Shown here: positions 46,901-58,900 of the stretch, piece after piece | How the letters are laid out: the number at the start of each line of letters is the position of its first letter | How positions within the stretch are numbered: the first letter of the stretch is position 1 | NCBI GenBank assembly: GCA_026874595.1 | Contig: CM049314.1 | Span: forward strand, 73,052,300 to 73,116,299 | Source of the DNA: Sipunculus nudus | Lineage: Eukaryota > Annelida > Sipuncula > Golfingiida > Sipunculidae | Reading direction: 5' to 3' | Length of the DNA stretch: 64,000 bases | Made by a program: the position numbers and the translations under genes | Notes under the pieces: generated by a model | The model's input: only the letters and a program-made list of their open reading frames with translations | What the model was told of the DNA's origin: nothing | The model's database searches: none

Positions 46901-49900
46901 TCCTGTCAGGAAAGAGGTTCTGGTTATGCCAATCTATATTAATAAATATGTACACCCAAATATGTTCTATGATAATATAGTCTGATTTTGAATATATAAA
47001 GGTACAGAGGTATGCCACAGCAGGTGGAGACACCTGGTGGCCACTATGTGAATCAGCACTGACCTTGCTGTGGCTGTGCTGTTGCCTGGTCTGCGGACTG
47101 CTGTCCCTGCTGCTGCTGTTGCTGGGCTGGCTCCTGCTGCTGGTGATACATACTGTTTTGATGCTGTTGATTCCCAAACAAACCAGGTAAAAAGTTCTGT
47201 AAAATAATACAAAAATAACTGCAATTACATGCTCATCAGTGTATATCATAGTAATGCAAGTCTAACTACTTCAGCAATCAGTATGTTAAATGATCATTAA
47301 ATTAACTTTCATGTCTTTCACACTGCACATCATTCTTTTTTCATAATCCTTAATATATTGGTATTATTAATTCCGTTTGAGGGTGTTGTCTCCATTCGGT
47401 TGTATTAGTGTTTGCCAGTTCTCTGAAGTCAACAAAGAAGTTGTTGAACTTTAGATTATATCAGCAGAAACATCACTTCAACATTCTAGTCATTTTATTA
47501 ACCTCTTTCCACAAAGTTGGATATTTATTAATGAAATGTGATACAAGCTGTCACAGAGTAAGGAAATCACTTAAAAATCTCTTTGTTTCAAAACAATATA
47601 ATTATTGCCAATAAAGACTTGCACATATAATCCTGAGAAATAACACCATTAATGCACAGGAGTAGCACATTATTATATTTAATCTTATGATTATTTTATT
47701 ACCTTTTGTTACTTATTTTATCTGATTACTGTAAGTATTCTCCCGCAAACTGATATTCTTGCACAAAATTATCAAAATTAAAGGATTCAGACAGCACACA
47801 ATTCCAGGGACATGAAACAAAGGTTCTCCTGCTGCTTAGCTGACTACAATATGGATGGAAAGTTACTTAAGGTCATGAATATCCACATCTACATAGATTT
47901 AACCCTAATAACAAATCACATCCTTACAAGAATAGCCTATGGCTGCATCTGACAGTGTACAATGTATTGCTTGTCTCATTTATGTTCACTGTGAGGCATT
48001 TTTCAGGTCTTTTACTGGTAATATTTTTTTTCATAATAAAAAAATCAAGCTTACTGCTGCATGGCGTTGCTGCATCCCTGCTTGCTGGAGCTGTGCCAGC
48101 AACATCTGCTGTTCCAGCCGTTCTAGATGCTGCTGATTCTGAAGCTCGATGGTCGCTCCCATTGGGAGCATGCTGCCATCTTGTGGTCTAGTCTCTAACA
48201 AAGACCCCAGCAAGCGCTGACATAATGATGCTATTGGCTCTGGGATACCAAATACTTTTTGTATGTGTAGAAAATTGCTTCTGTATAGTAACCCAGCAAC
48301 CTGGAAAAAAATAAGCTGTCATAATACCATGCATTCATAATAATATTATTCCAATATTTTTTTTAAGATAAATACTTCATACATGCTGCAAATTATGAGT
48401 TCTAAATTCATTAAATATTTAATAGTTAAAAACAAACATTTCAAGGTTAAATGTTTATTGTAAAAATTTTAAAATTAAGATTACACAGGTTTCATATTTA
48501 TTTAATTATAAAGACTTACAAAAGATACATAACTTACCACTGCTAAAATATGGCTGAGTAATATTAGAAAGTTGGTAGAACAGTAATTTAACATTATATT
48601 GGGGTAAAAACATTAATATTACATCATATCAGTGTATAAACAGGACCCCAAGAGAGGCCCAGAGCTAGAAATTCACCGAGTGAACAATGAAAGATCGGTT
48701 GTCATGCTATTACTTTCTTGCAGTTAACAAATGTTTCTATTTGAATACTGGGTTACTTCTTCCTTGCAAACTCCATATTATGTATATATATATATATTTT
48801 TGTCTTTTTTAATGATTTTTCTGGTGGAGGTAACCTCCTCCATCTTTTTAATGCTCACTTATCTAATTCTTAAATTAAGTATATACATCTGCAGAATTCT
48901 AATTTTGGTTTGGGGCTATGTGACAGGGCGGTAGCACTGGCTTTCTGTCATTTTATTATATATCCTGATGTTAACCAGGCCCTGTGTCTACTGCACCTGT
49001 AGGTCCTGGGTGTGTAATCAACCCCAATGCAGGGTTATAACACTAAGGAATCTCCCAAAGATGCACTCGTTTGTGAGTGATACATGGCTGTGGGGTACAG
49101 TTCTCCGCTGAGATTTGAACTCTCGACCTCCTGTCTTTGAATCCTGTACTTTACCCCTGAGCCACAGAAGCTGGTTCTATTACAGTCAGTTCATCCCCTC
49201 ATGTCCACCTTTTTTTTTGCTATGAAAAATTTTAATAGTTACATTTCAAGGGAAACAATTAGAGTGGAGAGTAGAGGATTAAAGGACCTTATTTTCATTT
49301 AAGAAACTGAAATATTTGAAAATATGAGAAATCATATTTTACAACATATCAGACCCATTTATGGCGGTTAAGATCACTGGTCACATGCAAAAACAGCCTC
49401 AACTGACAGCTGCTGATTGGATGATCTCATGTAAACACTCTAAAAAATATAACCTGCTAAAACAAAGATGGCTACTTATGGAGGGACACATCATATCTTC
49501 CAGATCATAGTGAGGAGACTAAAATGTTGTGAAACATAAATGGCAGATTTATTGTAAAATTCTTAAGTGCCATATTAGGTTGTCACTACCATATGTTATA
49601 TTTTTGGAAATAACTGAAAATATAAATTTTAAATAAAATCATCAACAAAAAGCAGGTGGACAGCAGGTGGTGAAATGGACTATAATAACTTTTGTTTGTT
49701 AACTTTATAGCCCCTCCCTGTATGTCTTGCTCTCTTTTCTCTCAAATGTTGTAATTTTCATTTCAGTCCATACAAAAACTATAATCCTCCATCTAAGGGG
49801 CTTTGAAATAATTTTTACCAGTGAAAGTTCAGGTTTTATACTTACTGTATTGCGGGAACATAATAATACACTGAAAGCTATTCCACCAACCGCTCAACAT

Positions 49901-52900
49901 GTTAAACCTAACATATACACTCCACTCTTCCATAGGACACCCTATCTGTGAAAAGGGGCATAATGAGTAGCAGCTGAGTTTTAAGCCTGATTGAGAGACA
50001 AAGCTTATAGCAGCCATGGCCACTTACAGTCTCCTTAGAGAGTCACTTACCAATGGACTGGCAATATACCTCGATTTGGCTCAATACTAATAATAATCAT
50101 TCTCAATTGGATAGCATTTTTGGCCATTTTGGTGGACTTTAAATTAAATGACATGCTTTTTTTTTCTCAGTCGGAGAAATCCTGCAACACAATACATCAA
50201 GATATAAAGGGTAGCTTTAGAATGTAGATGTACTTACAATACCACAAGCTGCCATCATGACACCTTCCAGGGAGTCACTGCACATCTGTAAAACATATTT
50301 CACATGGGAGTCACTGCACATCTGTAAAATATATTAAACATGGGAGTCACTGCACATCTGTAAACATATTAAACATGGGAGTCACTGCACATCTGTAAAA
50401 TATATTAATATGGGAGTCACGGCAAATCTGTAAAACATATTAAACATGGGAGTCACGGCACATCTGTAAAACATATTAAACATGGGAGTCACTGCACATC
50501 TGTAAACATATTAAACATGGGAGTCACTGCAAATCTGTAAAACATATTAAACATGGGAGTCACTGCAAATATGTAAAACATATTAAACATGGGAGTCACT
50601 GCAAATCTGTAAAACATATTAAACATGGGAGTCGCTGCAAATCTGTAAAACATATTAAACATGGGAGTCACTGCACATCTGTAAACCTATTAAACATGGG
50701 AGTCACTGCACATCTGTCAACATATTAAACATTGGAGTCACTGCACATCTGTAAAACATATTAAACATTGGATTCTCTGCACATCTGGAAAACAGAATAA
50801 ACATCCAGCATAAATGCTTAGATATGTTGTGCCTTTTAAATGTATACAATAATAATAATTTTAATGGGTTGTAGAAATGTAGGAATATCTTGTAATTTAA
50901 ACAGTTCTGAAGCCATTCGAGGAGTGGATTAAAATTTTGCCTTGTTTACATATAAGTTGGGCTCCCACCTGGCTCCTGGAGAAATATAGGTACTTTATAG
51001 GAGCACTTGCACAAAATAACGGGAGTTCATAAGAGTTCTACACGCACAATCTTAATAATGACCAAGCAGTTCTCCAAGCAGCATCTAAAGGCCCGTTTAA
51101 CTAATTTAGAGGAAAATATTGATATGACTGTGACACTTACCTACTTAATTCTACAAAAGAGCAGGACGTGTTCATCAATCACAGGTCTAAATAACAAGAA
51201 TTATTCCCTGATAACATTTTTAAGAGAAAAAGAACTGTGCAACGAAATAATACATGAAAATGTAGGGGATTTAGGTCTAAATACTGAAAATAAAGGAAAT
51301 ATAGGGAGTCTGCAGTGGTCCTGTTGAAGGTAGTGCTGCATCTGATTGTTATGCAGTAGCTCAGTTAAAATCCGTCAAACAGTTCTGCAATTAGCATGTT
51401 AAGCAATGATAGAAAATACAAAATCTTTATCCATAAATATTTAGATACATTCAACCAAACTAAAAGTAATTCTCACCTGTAGGCCGACCAAGTACGCTAA
51501 CGACTTTCCTGTGACTGGGATACCCAGAATGTGTGTCATGGCAACCCGTGGTATGTCACAGAAATATGGCACAAACATGGAAAATATCAAACTATATCTG
51601 AAAATATAACGAGAATATCATGTGGTACATGTTCATTCAAGGTGAATATCAAACTGTATGTTAATAGCGGACTAGAGTTGGACAGATACATGTGAATGTA
51701 ATTGTATGTGTACTGTCTTTTACCATAGATAATCTGCTTCTGTTGATAATCTGCACCCCCATGAAAAAACCAATAACCCTGTGTATAATACACATCTTGT
51801 TCCTGACAAAAAACTGGATGACGTATATTGTATTTCTGATAGTTATTGGAAAATTAACTGGTCCCATGGCCATAAACTTTGGAGAATGACAGTCAGGCCA
51901 ACTTTTCCCAAATTTTTTCTTGGATCTAGAACAGCTATTAAATCGTAACAACTGCAAATAGTCTATTCTCCTTTAGCTGTTAAGTGTTAAGAAAGGTGCT
52001 CAATCAGGCTTTATTAGAATTGTTTTAATATAAGTTATAACCTAAAAGTGGCATGGTGCACTGAGAACACCTGACAACCACACTGCCTGTGAGCTCACCT
52101 GTACTTATGGCAAGGCATTTGTGTGGCATACATATCCTGTAGAGAGAGCAGAAGGCAGCTGGGGCTAGGTACACCGTGATTACATAACTGATCAATCTGA
52201 TCATGACTCTGTCACAGTAGGCTAACTAAAGCGATGGAAGCAGTCACATTCAGACCAGTATTCCTTACTTAGGTCAAGTTGTTTTGAAAGTAATTAGCGT
52301 GTCACGGATCATTTCATCACGAAGGAAGTCCCATAACTCTTACATTTCCCATTGCTAGCACATATAGCACCATCTACCATCTAACAATGGTATCAAAAGA
52401 TGTCACCAAGAGGTACTGTTATGCATATTTCAGTTGGCATTCTATCAGTTCTCTGGGGTTGGAAGTCATATTAAAGGTATATAGAAAGTATTTTAAAATA
52501 AAAGCAATAAATAAGATCAAAATTTATGTTTTCTAATGGAACAGAAAACCAATATTGTTCATTTACTAAAAAATCCCTTATTATCGCTCACTTCCGGCTG
52601 ACATTTTGGTGGACTTACGGCCCTAAAACAATGTTCAATGCAGCAGGAAAATAGTTAGGATATTAAACCTCCATGTATAATAAGCACCAAGGCTTTTAGT
52701 TTAGATTTTGTGACAAAAAAATGTGGATTATCTTTGGGGGAAGATGGCATGTGGTGTAGAAGTAGTCCTGAAAACAGGTTAGCCTCCTGTTTAATTATCA
52801 TGTACATATACACATACATACATGTATATATACATACATACATACAGGGTTTTCAATGGGAATTAAATTTGAGAAGAGTCTAGGGTGCTCAGGTCAAAAT

Positions 52901-55900
52901 TTTGGGACATCACATTGGAATAAGGAGCATATAAAAGTGATAAGCGACAAATTATGACCTTGGTTTACAGTTTATAAAGATAAAATTATAGTTTAGTATT
53001 TCACTGTAATGACACAGTGTGCACATGTGGATTGTATGTGTGTAAATGAAATAGACTCTCAATCCTAAAAACAGGTTATTGTGCTGTATTTCAGTGTTAT
53101 CACATATATAAAATATGTACATGTGTATAAACTACTTGTGTTTTACAGTAACCACATGCGTGTACAGCTGGGTGCATGTTCACGTTTAGAAAGAGACTTT
53201 AGTAAAAGACTTACGGTCCTGAAGGCATGTTATCCAGCTGCATCTCAGTGTAATGACACGTGATGAGGATGGCCACCTCCAACATCATCGATAAATAGCT
53301 CACCACCACCAAGTAACTCTGAAACACAAACAAACATAACATGGTAGCCCTTGACAGTCAACTCGTAAAACATTCTGCAGTCTATGCTGGCAACCAAGGT
53401 TTAATCACCAGAGTTGCCGTGAGAATGGGGTCATAGTGGCCAATCCAGGGCTGACCGTTTTCTTCAGGTCCTCTGAAGTTTCTTCCATCTCTAAAGATTA
53501 CCAAACACATCCATCCAAGCCATGGAGAGTGCCTTGTATAAGTTATGTAATACAGCATGTTGTACAATCCATGTAAAATAATTAAACATAATACAGTATT
53601 CAACAGTACTATCAATAAATAATTCACCTCCACTTAGTAACTTTTAAACACACACAAAAACACAAACAATACTGTGTACAAGGACATCATCAATAAATAG
53701 CTCATCATCATCAAGGAACTATCAAACTCACACACATATACATACAATACTCTGTATAAGGGCATGTGTCAGTATCTAACAAGGAGACAGAAAGGCTAGA
53801 TCTTACAACTGCAGTTAAATTTCCTAAAAACATATTGACAGACTCAATGTCTTTACTGCAAAATTTAAATGCAATGAATACTAAAAACTTAAAAGTAAAC
53901 ATAGACCACAACCTTCACCAGGACTGCAATCTTACTTTGCTGTGTGCTAAACGTGTGTCAGTTCAATAACCCAGTGATGACCTACAGTCAGCTGAACTAA
54001 AGATCTTTCCAGGCATATGTGTTTTACATACTGCGAATTTGCGGCTGCCGTATCTTCTTTCAAAGACCCTGAAGTTGTAGAGCAGCATGGCTGCACAAAG
54101 CAGATCCTTAGGATCAAGGAATGACACTTTAGATATGAAGAGTCTCCAAAACTGAAAAAGGAAGGCAAAGAAATATTGTACACATAATAAGGTTACTGCT
54201 ATGAAGATTGTTTAAACTGAATGCCATAATTTTGGAGAATGACAAAGTTTATGCTTATTATTTGTAACAAACATTAATAATAAACAGGACATATCAATTT
54301 AAAAAGATGCCTAAATTAACCAATTAATAATTTTATATAAAAGGGTAAATGACTCAATGTATACACAAACAAATATCTACTCCATAGACTTAATGACTGA
54401 TGTAAATAAATGGACAAAATTAACTTAACAGACACACAATGAACTTACCTCTATGGATGTATAAATAAATGAATGAATAGCTGAATATATATATAAATAG
54501 AGAAAAGATACAATAGAACAGAACAGACTCAATTCTGGTAAAGTGCTTATAATTTGCCTATTTTTGAATATCTTTGAAGTCCTGCTTATCAAGATTCAGA
54601 TAAGGAGGCAGGCCCATTATAAAAAATTATGAGATTTAAGGGAGTGGTATAATTTAGAAAATCCACACATAATGACTGTTGGAATAATTTGGATCCTTAG
54701 TTGATGAAATGAAAAAACAAGTGACCCATGGGTCATGACGCTCAGCTGACTGGGAAGAGATTCACAAAAGGAAATTTTATCATCAGAATGGTAGATACCC
54801 ATTCAACTGAAGCATCAAACAGATTAACCAACAGGCCAAGATTTAGTCTGTATTTATATATCTGAAAAATAGAGAAAAAATGTGTAAACTTTAAAAACTA
54901 GAATACGGGTATCCGACAAATGACTACGTGTATCTGCCAAAATCAGAGTGAAGTGAGGCATGGATTGAGTGGCAAGGGGAAACAGAGTGAGGTATGTTGC
55001 ATATTAGCATGGATGTCTGCAGCCTAAATGTGTATGTAGGTTGTGCAACCTACCACAAATCCAGAAAGCTGTCCAAGTTGTATACATGTGCAAAATTTTA
55101 GGCAGAAAAGTCAAACCACTACATGGATATGAGTGATTTTAGCCAACGGCAGACAAACAGACAGACGCTGTGCAAAAATGGTTGCAGTTTTGTGTACGAT
55201 AAAGACCTATGTGAGATCTAAACACAAGCACAATTTTGGCCCAATCGGTCAAATGGTTCCTGAGATATTAGCTTGGATGTGTGCAGCGTTAACTAGAATG
55301 TAGGTGGCGCCACCTGTCATATATTCAAGAAAGCTATCCAGGATGTATAAACCTGCAAAATTTTAGGCAGTTATGTCAAACCACTACAGAGAAATGAGTG
55401 ATTTTAGGCCACGGCAGACCAACAGACAGACGCTGTGCAAAATGTGCAAAAATGGTTCCAGGTGGCCCCTCCAGTTTTGTGTATGATAAAGACCTATGTG
55501 AGATCTATACACATGCAAAATTTTGGCCCAATCGTTCAAACGGTTCCCGAGATATGAGCTTGGATGTCTGCAGCATAAACTAGAATAAAGGTGGCGCCAC
55601 CTGTCATAAAATCAAGAAAGCTATCCAGGATGTATAAAACTGCAAAATTTTAGGCAGATATGTCAAACCACTGCCAAGATGCGAGTGACTTTATTGCACG
55701 GCAGACAAACAGACAGACGCTGTGCAAAAATGGTTGCAGGTGGTGCCACCAGTTTTGTGTATGATAAAGAGCTATGTTAGATCTATACACATGCAAAATT
55801 TTGGCCCGATCGGTCAAAAGGTTCCCGAGATATGAGCTTGGATGTCATCAGCATGAACGTGAATGTAGGTGGTGCCACCTGTCATAAAATCAAGAAAGCT

Positions 55901-58900
55901 ATCCAGGATGTATAAAACTGCAAAATTTTAGGCAGATATGTCAAACCACTGCTGAGATATGAATGACATTATTGCACGGCAGACAAACAGACAGACGCTG
56001 TGCAAAAATGGTTGCAGGTGGCGCCACCAGTTTAGCGTATGATAAAGAGCTATGTTAGATCTATATACATGCAAAATTTTGGCCCGATCGGTCAAACGGT
56101 TCCCGAAATATGAGCTTGGATGTCATCAGCGTGAATGAGAATGTAGGTGGCGCCACCTGTCATAAAATCAAGAAAGCTATCCAGGATGTATACGCATGCC
56201 GAATTTCAGGTGAATTAGTCAATTCACTGCAGAGATATGAGTGATTTTAACCAAAGGCAGATGAACAGATGGACACTGTGCAAACCCCCCATTCCCCTCC
56301 CCGTGAATGGTGGTTTTGTTAGTAAACGGATGTGAGCTTTTCTGTATTAATGAGAATATTCTCTGTTAGTATTCACACGCCAGAAGCTCCACTTACAAAA
56401 TTTTCCCTGAGTAGGCCTATCATCGCCCACTTCCGCCTCATTCTCGGTATCTAGGTCATGCCTCGCTTTGGTAGAGCCACATTATTCGAGGGCGAAGTAG
56501 GAAGTATCGGGGGAGGGACAGATGATTGTAATACAGAAAAGCTCACATCCGTTTACTAACAAAACCACCATTCATGGGGAGGGGAATGGGGGGTTTTATT
56601 ACGTAAACATCAATGTGAGCGTTTTCTGTATTAATGAGAAGAAACAGATAAACCATAGGGAGGGAGATAATGACCTGGAATGACGAGGATGAAGAAAATA
56701 CGGTCAGCAGGTAGTAGAAACCACATCAGAAGACGACGTCTGCAGGCAGGTAGCGGGCCGAACGTGAGTAGACGTCGAGGAAGATGTGCGGGAGACGTTG
56801 AAGATAGTGCCTGCGGCAACCACGGGACCCATGGCATAAAGGCCGGAGTCTTGCAGGCGTACGTCCTTGAGGTAAAATTGAGTAAACGTGGAAGGGGACT
56901 TCCAGATACCCATTTTGACCAGCGCGGCAGGAGACACGCCCGAAAGGTGAGCGAAGGATGAGGCGATAGCCCTGACCTCATGAGCCGTGACATGGAAGGA
57001 CTGTAGTTCAGCCGGACGTAAAGAGTCATGTGCGGCGATGATAGCAGCCTTTATCCAGTTACTGATAGTAATAGGACTTATTTCTTTATCGGCTGCACCC
57101 AATTTTGAAGAAATAAAAAGTTTCTTACAGCCCTCCCCGGAGAGATTTTGTAGCCTTAAGATAGTATCTTAAGGCCCGGACAGGGCAATTCGTTGCGCCA
57201 AACTGGTACCGGCCGTTAGGCAGGGCATGAAATTGCGGGTCATCGTAAGACTGCGATTTACGATAAAAGTCTGGAGGAAAGTGAAAGTCCGCGGATGAAC
57301 CGTCAGCTGCAATTTGAGAAAATTTAGGATCAGCCATGAGAGCATGAAGCTCAGCTCAACGGCCAGCAGTGGCGAGCGCCAGGAGGAACGCCGTCTTACG
57401 CGACAGATGGAGCAGGTGCGCGGAGCGGAGCGGCTCATAAGGAGCGTCGCGGAGGAGTCGGAGTACCACGTCAAGGCGCCAAGAAGCAACTACGTACCGC
57501 GAGCTGGACGAACGAGCGCGGACCCCCTGGAGAAAATCGGAAATGACGGGATGACGGAGAACCGAATCCCCACGGAGGGGGCGAAGCACGGAAAGAAGAG
57601 CCGCCCGATAGCCGCGAATAGTGGGGAAGGATAAATGTTTATCCTGTAATAAATGCAGGAGGAAATCAAGGAGCGACTGGACCGGTGGAACAAGTGGATC
57701 TATATGACGCTCCCTGGCCCATCGAGAGAAGATGAGCCAGCGGGAGTCATACACATGGTCGGAAGATCGTCGACGGGGAGCCACTGCAAGAGCCGCAACC
57801 GGCGTTGAAAAACCCCTGATCTTTGAGCGATCGGACGACAGTAAGAAAGCACTCAGAGGGTACAACCGAGCAGTGCGTGGACGGAGCGGCAGATCGACTG
57901 ACAGCGGCAGTAGAATGGGTGGACAGACGAGAAACGAAAGACATCGAGGAAACCACGGAGCTGCTGGATGAAACGGGACGATCAACATGAGGTCCGTCAG
58001 AGGTGCCGCCGAGAGACGCAGGAGTAACTGCGGGATCAGGGCCGGGGCCGGGAACCCGTACAAGAACCGGCCGGTCCCGGCGGACGGGGATGTGTCCGGG
58101 AGAAGGACGCGAGGGCAACGTAGCCATGGACCGGACGGAACGAGGGGCGGAGGGTTCGGGAATTCGAACAGGTCGAAATCCGGAGTCCCCCAAGCGCCGA
58201 AGATCCCCCGGAGAACCGGCGGAGGGAGAGAAACGGCGGTAAGGGTACCGAGGCGATCCCGGGAAAGGGCGTCGGCGAGGACGTTCACGGCGCCATGGAC
58301 ATGATGAGCCTGAAGTGTAAAACCGAGAGGGATACACAGATCGAACAGGCGATAAGTTTCCCGCAAAAGCGAGGGTGACCCAATGCCGCCCTGCCTGTTG
58401 ATATATGCAAGAACCGTCATGTTGTCTGTCATGACTAGAACATGACTGTCGAGGAAGCGCGGAGACCAGCGTGCGAGCGCACGACGGACTGCTCTGAGCT
58501 CCAAAATATTGATATGGAGCAGACGCTCCCGAGGAGACCAGAAGCCGGAAATACGAAGATCGGCCAGGTGGGCACCCAAGCCCATCCGAGACGCGTCGGT
58601 AAAGATCGTAAAGGTGACGGTTTGCGTGAACCGAATACCGCGAAGGAGAAAAGACAGCCGGAGCCAGGGGCGGAGGGCCCGCCCGGCCTGGTGGGCAGGC
58701 AGAATCGCCGTACCATGAGATGCCGAACCCAGGAGACGCGCGGAGCGGAGGAGCGACTGCATCAGGCGGAGGAACAGGCGGCCCATAGGGGTGAATGTGG
58801 CCGCCCAGTGGAGAGAACCGTGTAAGGAAGCCGCAAGATGGGAGCTGAAACGACGAGCCGACAGAAGGGATCGGAACCGCCGGCGCAGATTGACCAGATT

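Larger units (their letters stand above)
48301..50237. other. UBAC2 intron with SINE and MITE
   Basis: It holds the tRNA-derived SINE (48940-49176) and MITE copy C (49189-49680). Other parts are AT-rich without recognisable content. Confidence 0.6.

Noticed and set aside
49095-49176. A functional tRNA gene
   Set aside because: A- and B-box-like sequences are present, but the acceptor stem does not pair well and a SINE-like body follows.
51007-51327. 106-residue + strand frame in a UBAC2 intron
   Set aside because: AT-rich composition, no recognisable motif and no splice or start context. Likely chance.
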